A stretch of 9,180 nucleotides of DNA, taken from positions 1 to 9,180 of the forward strand of contig JBKPCR010000079.1 in NCBI GenBank assembly GCA_046727435.1, read 5' to 3'. Numbering within the stretch: position 1 is the stretch's first letter; every line of letters starts with the position of its first letter. This document shows, one piece after another, positions 1-6,567 of this stretch. The DNA comes from CAVPRW01 sp046727435 [NCBI: bacterium]. GTDB taxonomy: Bacteria > Tectomicrobia > Entotheonellia > J063. Made by a program: the position numbers and the translations under genes. The notes beneath the pieces are model-generated. The model was not told where the DNA came from and made no database searches. It saw only the letters and a list, made by a program, of their open reading frames with translations.

Positions 1-1158
1 CCGGCCGCTGGCTGAGAGCACCATCATGCCTTCGATGGTATTTTTCAGTTCGCGCACATTTCCCGGCCAATGATACTGCATGAGCAAATCCATCGCCCCC
101 CGCGAAATCCCCGTGATGTACTTCTCATGCTCGATATTGAACTCACGGAGAAACGCCTCTACCAAACGTGGGATATCTTGCTTGCGCTCCCGCAACGGTG
201 GCAGCTTGATGCTCACCACATTCAGGCGGAAGAACAGGTCCTCGCGGAATTTGCCCTCTTTGACCTGTTGCTCCAGATCTCGATTCGTGGCGGCGAGCAG
301 GCGTACATCGACTTTGATCGGACGCGTCCCCCCGACGCGTTCAAACTCACGATCCTCGATCACGTGCAACAGTTTGGCCTGAGTAGCCAGCGACATCTCG
401 CTAACTTCGTCCAGAAACAGGGTGCCGCCGTCGGCGATCTCGAAGCGCCCCTTATGGGTTTGGATCGCTCCCGTAAAGGCACCGCGTTCGTGACCGAAGA
501 GCTCACTCTCGATCACCCCTTCCGCCAGGGAGGCGCAGTTCAGCGTCACGAAGGGGGCGTCCCGGCGCGAGCTGTTCTGATGGATCGTTTGCGCCGCCAC
601 GCCCTTGCCAGTCCCCGTTTCGCCCATGATGAGCACGGTGGCGCGCGTGGGGGCAATCTGCCGGATCATGTTGTAGACGGCCACCATCCCCCGTGAGTTA
701 CCGATCAGATTATGAAAGCCATAGCGTTGATCCAGCCGGCGGTGCAGGTCAGTGACCTCGAAGGCGAGGCGTTGCAGCGACAGGCCCCGATCGAGCACGA
801 CCTTTATCTTTTTCAGATTGAGCGGCTTGGTCTGGAAATCGTAGGCCCCCTGGCGCATGGCCTCGGTGGCGAGCTCGATATCGGCATCGCTGGCGATCAT
901 AATGACGCAGATCTCGGGGTTGCGCTGTTTGGCCACCGACAGCAGGCGCATGCCATCGATGCGCTGGACATTGAGCTCGGTGATCAGCGCATCCAGCACC
1001 TCGGGGCCGTCCAAGACGTTATAGCCCGCCTCACCATCTTTGGCCCAGACGGTCTTAAATCCCCAGGAGTCCAGCGCTGCCAGCAACTCCTTGACGTCAT
1101 CCGAGTCCTTGGCCACGACCAAGGCTTGTGGTGTCAAGAGATCATCTGTCATATCCAT
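1..1158 (-). CDS. Sigma54-dependent NtrC-family regulator with degenerate receiver (C-terminus cut off by window edge)
   Basis: The visible 386 residues hold a CheY-like receiver (about 11-125) and the AAA+ domain of sigma54 enhancer-binding proteins (about 148 to the edge). ATPase motifs are clear: Walker A GETGTGKG (179-186), GAFTGA (226-231), which contacts sigma54, Walker B TLFLDE (246-251), and WPGNVREL (364-371, sensor II region). A Fis-type DNA-binding domain would follow but lies outside the window. The receiver is abnormal. The phosphoacceptor position is Glu61, exactly 7 residues before the DG of the RIDGM motif. The acidic pair is Ala16-Lys17 and the conserved Thr is Ala89, while the switch Lys111 is kept. 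Gly186 replaces the usual Glu after the Walker lysine. I chose the ATG at 1158 because AAGAG lies 7 nt upstream; an ATG at 1152 is possible. The start overlaps the end of the rhomboid gene by 17 bp, suggesting translational coupling. No partner histidine kinase is visible. The family call is secure; the target genes are unknown. Confidence 0.95.
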   Translation of the reverse strand, partial: MDMTDDLLTPQALVVAKDSDDVKELLAALDSWGFKTVWAKDGEAGYNVLDGPEVLDALITELNVQRIDGMRLLSVAKQRNPEICVIMIASDADIELATEAMRQGAYDFQTKPLNLKKIKVVLDRGLSLQRLAFEVTDLHRRLDQRYGFHNLIGNSRGMVAVYNMIRQIAPTRATVLIMGETGTGKGVAAQTIHQNSSRRDAPFVTLNCASLAEGVIESELFGHERGAFTGAIQTHKGRFEIADGGTLFLDEVSEMSLATQAKLLHVIEDREFERVGGTRPIKVDVRLLAATNRDLEQQVKEGKFREDLFFRLNVVSIKLPPLRERKQDIPRLVEAFLREFNIEHEKYITGISRGAMDLLMQYHWPGNVRELKNTIEGMMVLSASGR

Positions 1159-1846
1159 GGTTATCTCTTAATCGCTTACGCTTTGGGAACAAGAACCCCA
1201 GAGCCACGCCGCCGACAAACCCGCCGATGTGCGCCCACCACGCCACCCCCCCAGTCAAGTAGGGGGAGCCCGTGATCGCAACCGCGCCGTTGAGAAATTG
1301 CATTAGAAACCAAAACACCAGAAACAGCGCAGCCGGCAGTTCAACAATCTGAAAAAAGAAGAGAATTGGAATCAATGCCAGCACATGCGCATACGGAAAC
1401 AGAAGCAAATATGCTCCCAACACCCCCGCCACAGCTCCACTCGCCCCCACCATGGGAATCTTCGAAGTGGGATCAATGTAGATCTGGGTGAGCGCCGCCG
1501 CCAGGCCACACGCTAAGTAGAAGGCGAGAAAGCGACCATGGCCCAGACGGTCCTCGACATTATCCCCAAAAATCCACAGGTAGAGCATATTGCCCCCCAG
1601 ATGGAGCCAGCCGCCATGGAGAAACATGGAGGTAATTAAGGGGAGAAAGCGCTCAACCGTCGACACCTGCTCCATCTGTCCTGCCAGGACGAAGCGTAAC
1701 GGCACTGCCCCGTACTGCATAATGAACACATCCAACGCCCTACCGAGTGACAGCTCATAGAGAAAAGCCAGGACATTCAGCGCGATTAACAGCGCCGTCG
1801 CGGCGGGAAAGCTCTGAGCCGGGATAGCATCGCGCAACGGAATCAT
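1142..1846 (-). CDS. Rhomboid family intramembrane serine protease
   Basis: This 234-aa membrane protein carries the hallmarks of rhomboid proteases, which cleave transmembrane segments within the bilayer. Catalytic Ser136 lies in GASG (134-137) and catalytic His206 in AHIGG (205-209). The conserved HLGGN (82-86) precedes LYLWIFGDNVED (88-99). Several hydrophobic stretches (about 16-32, 104-122, 134-150, 154-189 and 201-220) fit the six-helix core. The start MIPLRD is typical of this subfamily, and GAGAG-like purines (GAGAG, 7 nt upstream) support the ATG at 1846. The C-terminus is short and basic (PKRKR). The gene begins 30 bp after glcF with no visible terminator between them, and its last 17 bp overlap the regulator's start. 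It is therefore probably co-transcribed with glcDEF, though no known role links rhomboids to glycolate oxidation. The substrate cannot be predicted. Confidence 0.95.
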   Translation of the reverse strand: MIPLRDAIPAQSFPAATALLIALNVLAFLYELSLGRALDVFIMQYGAVPLRFVLAGQMEQVSTVERFLPLITSMFLHGGWLHLGGNMLYLWIFGDNVEDRLGHGRFLAFYLACGLAAALTQIYIDPTSKIPMVGASGAVAGVLGAYLLLFPYAHVLALIPILFFFQIVELPAALFLVFWFLMQFLNGAVAITGSPYLTGGVAWWAHIGGFVGGVALGFLFPKRKRLRDNHGYDR

Positions 1847-1876
1847 GCAAGCGCTCTCATGGCAAGTTGTCTAGGG

Positions 1877-3211
1877 TCAGCGGAAAGGTACATGCTTGCC
1901 CGTTGCGGCCAGGTATGCCCAGTGCAGCAACTCGATGGGATGGACGACCGCAGCGGTCAAACCGTGCTGTCTCACCCCAATGCCGATCTGGATCAGACAT
2001 CCGGGGTTCCCGGTGGTGATGACATCGGGGTTCACTGCCGCAAGGTGTTTCATCTTGCGTTCCAAAATCTGGCGTGACAGGTCAGGATGCACGAGATTAT
2101 AAATGCCTGCGCTGCCGCAACACCAATCCGACTCTGGCACCTCCAGCAACTCCAAGCCTGGGATGGAGCGCAACAGGCGACGCGGCTCCTCTTTCACCCG
2201 CTGGCCATGGAGCAGATGGCAGGGGTCGTCATAAGCCACGCGTAATTTGAGCTCACCCAGCCGACCATGGAACGGAAAACGATCAAAAAATTGGCTCACA
2301 TCCAGCACGCGCTCGCTGAACTGCTGTGCGACCCCTCGCCACAAGGGGTCATGGTGCAGTAGCTCGTGATACTCCTTCAGCACGGCGCCACAGCCCGCAG
2401 CGTTGATGACGATCCAGTCGACGCGTGCCTGGGCGAAGGCTTCGAGATTCTGCCGTGCCAGCCACCGTGCCTCCTCCCGCTCACCGGCATGCGCATGCAG
2501 CGCCCCACAGCAGCGTTGGGCGCGTGGGGTAATCACCTCAAAGCCGTTGGCGGCCATCAACCGCACAGTGGCGTCATTGACCTGGGCGAAGAAAATCGGC
2601 ATCACACAACCGGAGACAAATCCCACTCGCCCGCGTTGTTCTCCTTGTGCTGGCGTCACCTCTCGCAAGCGTGCGCGATAGGCCCGCTTCGGCAGCATGG
2701 GCAGGAGCTGATCCAACCCCGCCAGGCGCTCGGGCAGCCACCGCCTGACCGATGGGTAATTCATCAATGCTCGCAGACCGGAGGCTTGGTACAGGAGGAG
2801 AAGATTTCCCAGGGCGCGCAGGACCAGCGGACGCGGTAAAATGCCCTGAAACGCCAGCGCGCGCAGCCACCTGGCGAGAGGTGGATAGTGTGGGGCGTCG
2901 GCTTGCTCGATCTGTGCGCGCGCTCCTTCGAGCAGCTGACCAAATTGCACTCCTGAAGGACAGGCGGTTTCGCATGCCCGGCAACCCAGGCACTGGGAGA
3001 TGTGCTGCTGATAGGAAGCGGAGAGCGACAACTTGCCCTCGACGACCGCCCGCATGAGGTAGATCCGCCCACGCGGCGAGTCCATCTCCACCCCTAACTC
3101 GGCATAGGTCGGACAGGTTGGAAGGCACAGTCCACAATGGACACATTCCATCAGCTTTCGGTCATCGGGGGCATCGGTTGTCGCAGGGAGTTGCCATCCC
3201 GTCTCAGCCAT
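1877..3211 (-). CDS. glcF: Glycolate oxidase iron-sulfur subunit GlcF
   Basis: This 444-aa protein is the electron-transfer subunit of membrane-associated glycolate oxidase, which passes electrons from the flavin subunits toward quinone. Two 4Fe-4S ferredoxin motifs lie at the N-terminus: Cys23/26/29/33 (CVHCGLCLPTCP) and Cys74/77/80/84 (CLGCRACETACP). Two CCG domains follow: Cys202 with Cys234-Cys235, and Cys331 with Cys364-Cys365 (WCCGSAG). This layout and length match the GlcF family (E. coli GlcF is about 400 aa). The frame is open further upstream to an ATG at 3280, but I chose the ATG at 3211. It has a strong AGAAGGG site 5 nt before it, and the longer form would run back into glcE. glcE ends 13 bp upstream, consistent with coupled translation. 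A related family (lactate or glycerol-3-phosphate oxidase Fe-S subunits) shares the fold, but the glcDE neighbours favour GlcF. Confidence 0.94.
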   Translation of the reverse strand: MAETGWQLPATTDAPDDRKLMECVHCGLCLPTCPTYAELGVEMDSPRGRIYLMRAVVEGKLSLSASYQQHISQCLGCRACETACPSGVQFGQLLEGARAQIEQADAPHYPPLARWLRALAFQGILPRPLVLRALGNLLLLYQASGLRALMNYPSVRRWLPERLAGLDQLLPMLPKRAYRARLREVTPAQGEQRGRVGFVSGCVMPIFFAQVNDATVRLMAANGFEVITPRAQRCCGALHAHAGEREEARWLARQNLEAFAQARVDWIVINAAGCGAVLKEYHELLHHDPLWRGVAQQFSERVLDVSQFFDRFPFHGRLGELKLRVAYDDPCHLLHGQRVKEEPRRLLRSIPGLELLEVPESDWCCGSAGIYNLVHPDLSRQILERKMKHLAAVNPDVITTGNPGCLIQIGIGVRQHGLTAAVVHPIELLHWAYLAATGKHVPFR

Positions 3212-3216
3212 GGGAA

Positions 3217-3223
3217 CCCTTCT
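3217..3223 (-). promoter_or_regulatory. Ribosome binding site deciding the glcF start
   Basis: AGAAGGG on the minus strand lies 5 nt before the ATG at 3211 and within the 13-bp gap after the glcE stop (TAA at 3225-3227). It supports the 444-aa GlcF form over the upstream in-frame ATG at 3280, which lies inside glcE. Confidence 0.75.
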
Positions 3224-3224
3224 T

Positions 3225-4595
3225 TTAGAGATGATGCACGAACCGCCCTGGATTAAGCACCCGCCGTGGATCGAAGGCACGCTTCAGGCCCGCCATGACC
3301 CTGACTTGTGGGCCCACATCTCCCCAGCAATCAAACCACGCCTTGAACGAGGGGGGCGCGCTTTCGACGACCAGATACCCACGCTTGGAGGCGAGATCCC
3401 CGCGTACCTCCGTCAGCGTCTGGATCAAATCCTCTGGTTCCTTGCCATCCTCATGCAGTGGAAAGCCGCCGTAGACGAGGCCATTGCCGAAACGGGCACA
3501 AAGTTCAGCGGGAGCGTTCAGGCGTGACCCCAACTCCGTAAGCCTGCCGAGGATCGCCCCGATGTCTGTGCGGACGGTACCGACCCGAAAGACTATGCGC
3601 TCCGTCCGCGCAGGACCATTGGGACGGAATCGACTCTGCAATGCCTGCCACAGGCGTCCGTCGTCTGAGCCTGTCCAGCTGGTGGTGGCTCCGCCCGCAT
3701 GGCTGATGGTGTCGATCTCGCGACGTTGCCGGACGACGGCCGGTTCAGCACCATCGATGCCGACGATAAGCGACCATCCTCCAAGCCCTTCCGGGCCATC
3801 GAGCCTCTGGCCCAGCCACGCCGTGACAGGCGGGTTGACCAACTCCACCGCGTTCGGCAGCAATCCGTCAGCGAGCAATCGTTGAGCCGTTTCTACGGCA
3901 GCCTCCCGACTGGCGAATGTCGACCAGACGAGTTCCTGGTTTGGAGGCACAGGACGAAGCTTGAGGGTTGCCTCGGCGATGACCGCAAGGGTGCCAAGAG
4001 AACCAATGTACAACTTCATCATATCATAGCCGGTGACGTTCTTGGTGACCTTCCCCCCAGCTTTCGAGATCCCGCCATCGGCGTGCACCACGGTGATGCC
4101 GATGAGCAGATCGCGCGCCGTGCCGTACAGCAAGCGCTTGGGCCCGCTGGCATTGGTGGCCAGCACTCCACCGATCGTTGCTGTAGCGGGTAGAGGCGGG
4201 TCGACGGGCCACCATTGCCGACGGCTTCCCAGTTGAGCCTGCAACGCAGCCATGGTGATGCCGGCCTGCACACTGGCGGTCAAGTCTGCTGGTTCGTGCT
4301 CCAGGACACGATCGAGCCGCGCTAACGACAGGACGAGATCGAGCCGCTCTGGCGGGTGACCCATGGCCATCGTCGTCCCCCCACCCCAGGGGACGACCGC
4401 CAGTTCTTCACGATGGGCCAACGCCAGCGCTGCCGCTACCTGATTGATGTCGCCGGGGATGATAACGGCCCAGGGCTCCCGCCCGTCGACGTGGTAGGCA
4501 TCCAGTGAGGTCATCGCTTGGACGAACTCGATGCCAACGATAGCCTGTAGTTCTTCGATGACCTTGGAAGCATCAACCATCGAGGCCGCCACCAT
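3225..4595 (-). CDS. glcE: Glycolate oxidase FAD-binding subunit GlcE
   Basis: This 456-aa flavoprotein of the PCMH/vanillyl-alcohol-oxidase superfamily is the second flavin subunit of glycolate oxidase. FAD-binding motifs are PWGGGTTMAMG (69-79), DPPLPATATIGG (132-143) followed by TNASGPKRLLYG (147-158), and KNVTGYDMMKLYIGSLGTL (185-203). The C-terminus ends in FDPRRVLNPGRF (441-452), the usual terminal motif of this superfamily. It is longer than E. coli GlcE (about 350 aa). The extra length lies in the C-terminal half, so it could also be annotated simply as an FAD-binding oxidoreductase. The start is uncertain: neither the ATG at 4595 nor the in-frame ATG at 4580 has a good Shine-Dalgarno site. 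A stop codon (TAA, minus strand) 9 nt upstream of 4595 rules out any earlier start. It sits between glcD (44 bp upstream) and glcF (13 bp downstream), which supports the subunit assignment. Confidence 0.9.
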   Translation of the reverse strand: MVAASMVDASKVIEELQAIVGIEFVQAMTSLDAYHVDGREPWAVIIPGDINQVAAALALAHREELAVVPWGGGTTMAMGHPPERLDLVLSLARLDRVLEHEPADLTASVQAGITMAALQAQLGSRRQWWPVDPPLPATATIGGVLATNASGPKRLLYGTARDLLIGITVVHADGGISKAGGKVTKNVTGYDMMKLYIGSLGTLAVIAEATLKLRPVPPNQELVWSTFASREAAVETAQRLLADGLLPNAVELVNPPVTAWLGQRLDGPEGLGGWSLIVGIDGAEPAVVRQRREIDTISHAGGATTSWTGSDDGRLWQALQSRFRPNGPARTERIVFRVGTVRTDIGAILGRLTELGSRLNAPAELCARFGNGLVYGGFPLHEDGKEPEDLIQTLTEVRGDLASKRGYLVVESAPPSFKAWFDCWGDVGPQVRVMAGLKRAFDPRRVLNPGRFVHHL

Positions 4596-4639
4596 CGTTC
4601 GCCATTACAGCTTAGCACATGACCGCATAGACAGCCGGC

Positions 4640-6091
4640 CTAAAAGCGCTCGATCCGCACCCCGTTGATGACCTTTTCGGTGACCGGTGGGCCGAGTTCG
4701 ACACAGCGCCCGGGTGTCGGGAAGACCTTGCCGGGATTACAGAGATTCTGGGGGTTGAACACCGCCCGCACTTTCTGCATGGCGGCCAGATCCAGCTCAG
4801 TGAAGACCAGTGGCATATCTTCCCGCTTCTCGATGCCGATGCCATGCTCGCCGCTGAGACTCCCCCCCACGGCGGCGCAGACGCGGAGGATCTCTTCACT
4901 GGCCTGCAGCACTCGTTCGCGCTGGTCGGGGTCGCGTTCATCGAACAGCAGCAAGGGGTGCAGATTACCATCGCCGGCGTGGAACACGTTGGCGATACGT
5001 ATGCCATAGCGTGCGGAGATGTCCCGGATGTGCTGTAGCACTTCCGGCAATCGTGTGCGCGGGATGACACCGTCCTGGACGTAGTAACTGGGGCTGATCC
5101 GCCCCATGGCGCCGAAGGCCCGTTTGCGACCGAGCCAGAGCAACTCGCGCTCGCGGTCATCGCGAGCGACGCGCACTTCACGAGCGTGATGTTGACGAGC
5201 GATGTCGGCGATCTGTGCGGCGATTTCTTCCATACCATCGCGCAGGCCATCGAGTTCGATCAGCAGCACCCCACCGGCATCCGTCGGATACCCCGCGTGG
5301 ATGTATGCCTCCACGGCCTGCAGCGCCAGCTGATCCATCATCTCGATGGCGGCGGGAACAATTCCCTGACCGATCACGTCTGATACAGTATTACTAGCGT
5401 CGTCCATGCTTTCGAATACGGCCATCAGGGTCTTGACTGCTTCGGTTTTGCGCATCAGGCGGACGATGATTTTGGTGACGATGCCGAGCGTGCCTTCCGA
5501 GCCGACCAGGGTGCCGGTGAGGTCATAACCGGGATAATCTTCCGCCGGCCCGCCGGTGTCGATGATGTGCCCGTCGGGTAAGACGACCTCGAGGCCGAGT
5601 ACATGATTGGTGGTCACGCCATATTTGAGGGTATGAGGACCGCCGGAGTTCTCCGCCACATTGCCGCCGATCGTGCAGGCTTGTTGGCTGGAAGGATCAG
5701 GAGCGTAATAGTACCCCTGTGGCGACACAGCCTGGGTGATCCAGAGATTGACGACGCCCGGTTGGACGATCGCCCGCTGGTTGTCGAGATCGATTTCCAG
5801 GATGCGATTGAGCTTCGTCAGGGCGATCATCATGCCGCCCTCGACCGCCAGTGCCCCGCCGCTCAGGCCGGTCCCTCCACCACGGGCGACAAAAGGGATC
5901 TGGGCATGATTGGCCAGGCAGACGACCTCCGCCACCAGCGGCGTCGAGGTGGGAAAAACCACCACCTCCGGCGTGGCCTTGAACATGGTCAGTCCATCGC
6001 ACTCATAGACGAGCGTTTCTTCCGGCTCGGTAAGGACATTGGCGGTCCCTACAAGGCGTTGCAGTGCTTCGATGATGTCTGGCTTCAGCAT
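4640..6091 (-). CDS. glcD: Glycolate oxidase FAD-linked catalytic subunit GlcD
   Basis: This 483-aa protein (E. coli GlcD is 499 aa) is the main flavin subunit, oxidising glycolate or a similar 2-hydroxy acid to the 2-oxo acid. The N-terminal PCMH FAD domain shows ARGGGTGLSGGA (69-80), CTIGGNVAENSGG (139-151) and GTLVGSEGTLGIVTK (193-207). The FAD-oxidase C-terminal domain shows HAGDGNLHP (371-379), which supplies metal- and substrate-site residues in this family, then SGEHGIGIEKR (413-423) and FNPQNLCNPGKVFP (445-458). The ATG at 6091 has AGGTG 5 nt upstream. It is the first gene of the leftward cluster, with a near-consensus promoter about 50 bp before it. D-lactate dehydrogenases have the same fold, but the adjacent glcE and glcF genes make GlcD the best call. 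No glcG, malate synthase or GntR-type regulator is visible. Confidence 0.95.
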   Translation of the reverse strand: MLKPDIIEALQRLVGTANVLTEPEETLVYECDGLTMFKATPEVVVFPTSTPLVAEVVCLANHAQIPFVARGGGTGLSGGALAVEGGMMIALTKLNRILEIDLDNQRAIVQPGVVNLWITQAVSPQGYYYAPDPSSQQACTIGGNVAENSGGPHTLKYGVTTNHVLGLEVVLPDGHIIDTGGPAEDYPGYDLTGTLVGSEGTLGIVTKIIVRLMRKTEAVKTLMAVFESMDDASNTVSDVIGQGIVPAAIEMMDQLALQAVEAYIHAGYPTDAGGVLLIELDGLRDGMEEIAAQIADIARQHHAREVRVARDDRERELLWLGRKRAFGAMGRISPSYYVQDGVIPRTRLPEVLQHIRDISARYGIRIANVFHAGDGNLHPLLLFDERDPDQRERVLQASEEILRVCAAVGGSLSGEHGIGIEKREDMPLVFTELDLAAMQKVRAVFNPQNLCNPGKVFPTPGRCVELGPPVTEKVINGVRIERF

Positions 6092-6139
6092 GGTTGCACC
6101 TGTCAGGCATGGAATGCAGCATCAGACATTAGCAGCGCT

Positions 6140-6168
6140 ATCATACGCGTCCCCTGGGAAGGTGTCAA
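6140..6168 (-). promoter_or_regulatory. Sigma70-type promoter of the glcDEF cluster
   Basis: On the minus strand a perfect -35 TTGACA (6163-6168) is followed by a 17-bp spacer and a -10 TATGAT (6140-6145, 5 of 6 matches to TATAAT). Transcription would begin near 6133, giving a leader of about 40 nt before the glcD ATG at 6091. The spacer contains CCCAGGG, a small symmetric element that could be part of an operator, but this is weak. The core being near consensus suggests basal transcription without an activator unless it is repressed. Confidence 0.75.
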
Positions 6169-6241
6169 TCGCCCTATCCACTAACGCTTTTGCCTTGTGC
6201 TACAGAGGTTTCGAGGGGCTCGGGAGGCACCGGTTTTGTGC

Positions 6242-6270
6242 TTGACATCGCCAGAAGCCCTTTCCATAAT
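6242..6270 (+). promoter_or_regulatory. Sigma70-type promoter of the rightward operon
   Basis: A perfect -35 TTGACA (6242-6247), a 17-bp spacer and a -10 CATAAT (6265-6270, 5 of 6 matches) lie 42 bp before the ATG of the 65-aa gene. Transcription would start near 6277, giving a leader of about 35 nt. This placement also rules out the in-frame ATG at 6190, which lies upstream of the promoter, as the start of the small gene. Confidence 0.75.
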
Positions 6271-6300
6271 GGGCCTTATACTAGGAATTCCAGGTCCTTT

Positions 6301-6305
6301 AAGGA
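6301..6305 (+). promoter_or_regulatory. Ribosome binding site of the 65-aa gene
   Basis: AAGGA lies 7 nt before the ATG at 6313. Just upstream, TCCTT (6295-6299) is complementary to it, so a small 4-bp hairpin with a TTA loop could partly mask the site. GGCCT (6272-6276) is also complementary to AGGCC (6308-6312). Both pairings are short, and regulation by them is speculative. Confidence 0.6.
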
Positions 6306-6312
6306 ACAGGCC

Positions 6313-6510
6313 ATGGCTGACCTACAAGACCCGCTGTTCATCAAGCTGCGAGGCATCATCGGCGGCTACTTGGTCGATTTGATCCTGGAGGAGGGTGGGG
6401 GAGGTGTCGCGCGCCTGGTTCGCGAAGGGCTGGAAGCTAAGGCGAGGCTGGAGCCCGAGGACGATGAGAAAGTGCTGCGGCTCCTACGGCAGCTAGAGGA
6501 GGGCCAATGA
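6313..6510 (+). CDS. Small acidic protein of unknown function (65 aa)
   Basis: I do not recognise this protein. It starts MADLQDPLFIKLRG and has a mildly hydrophobic segment (IIGGYLVDLIL, about 15-25) that is too short and interrupted for a clear membrane helix. A glycine run (GGGG, 28-31) follows, then a charged, probably helical C-terminal half rich in Glu, Arg and Leu. It has no signal peptide and no cysteines. The ATG at 6313 is set by AAGGA 7 nt upstream and by the promoter at 6242-6270. It is the first gene of the rightward unit, 57 bp before the DUF4175-like gene, so it may act with or regulate that protein. Its stop codon overlaps an ATG (ATGA at 6507-6510) that opens a different frame. 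A good promoter, good RBS and coherent amino acid composition argue that it is real. Confidence 0.7.
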   Translation: MADLQDPLFIKLRGIIGGYLVDLILEEGGGGVARLVREGLEAKARLEPEDDEKVLRLLRQLEEGQ

Positions 6511-6529
6511 TCGTCGCTGCAGCCCGGTG

Positions 6530-6534
6530 GGAGG
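6530..6534 (+). promoter_or_regulatory. Strong ribosome binding site before an out-of-frame ATG
   Basis: GGAGG (within GGGAGGT, 6529-6535) lies 5 nt before an ATG at 6540-6542. It is the best Shine-Dalgarno match in the rightward unit. That ATG is not in the DUF4175 frame (28 nt ahead of 6568) and opens a frame running to 6845. The site may drive a short overlapping product or couple translation into the next gene, or it may point to a base error in the sequence. Confidence 0.5.
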
Positions 6535-6553
6535 TAACGATGGCGCGCCCGAT

Positions 6554-6558
6554 AAGGA
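6554..6558 (+). promoter_or_regulatory. Probable ribosome binding site of the DUF4175-like gene
   Basis: AAGGA lies 9 nt before the ATG at 6568, which begins the frame of the large membrane protein. The spacing is slightly long but acceptable. It supports 6568 as the start, although the stronger GGAGG at 6530 competes. Confidence 0.5.
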
Positions 6559-6567
6559 TAAGTCCCG

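Larger units (their letters stand above)
6092..6312. other. Divergent intergenic region between glcD and the rightward operon
   Basis: These 221 bp separate the two divergent transcription units and contain no convincing gene. Two back-to-back sigma70-type promoters lie at 6140-6168 (minus) and 6242-6270 (plus). The 73 bp between their -35 boxes could hold an activator or repressor site, but I see no strong long palindrome there, only a short CGAG-ggg-CTCG inverted repeat at 6212-6222. The right end holds a GGAATTCC palindrome (6284-6291). I looked for a sigma54 -24/-12 element (GG-N10-GC) and found none with good spacing. Confidence 0.7.

Noticed and set aside
70-1275. Plus-strand open frames of 208 aa (70-696) and 187 aa (712-1275) opposite the sigma54 regulator
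   Set aside because: They are antisense to a gene with unmistakable AAA+ motifs, have no good RBS, and their composition reads as reverse-complement shadow of GC-rich coding sequence.
2574-3146. Minus-strand 190-aa open frame inside glcF
   Set aside because: Alternative frame over the ferredoxin and linker regions of GlcF; the GlcF frame explains the sequence with both 4Fe-4S motifs intact.
3212-3280. Upstream start for glcF at 3280, giving 467 aa
   Set aside because: The extra 23 residues overlap the glcE coding end and do not resemble a GlcF N-terminus, while the ATG at 3211 has a strong AGAAGGG site.
4612-5250. Minus-strand 212-aa open frame overlapping glcD in another frame
   Set aside because: Very rich in Ser, Cys and Arg and wholly inside glcD, whose frame carries the HAGDGNLH and SGEHGIG motifs.
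6212-6222. CGAG-ggg-CTCG inverted repeat as a terminator
   Set aside because: The stem is only 4 bp with a 3-nt loop and no T-run follows; it also lies between two outward-facing promoters, where a terminator would serve no gene.
6224-6240. Possible sigma54 -24/-12 promoter (GGCACCGGTTTTGTGC)
   Set aside because: The spacing is GG-N12-GC rather than GG-N10-GC, and the position overlaps a much better sigma70 promoter.
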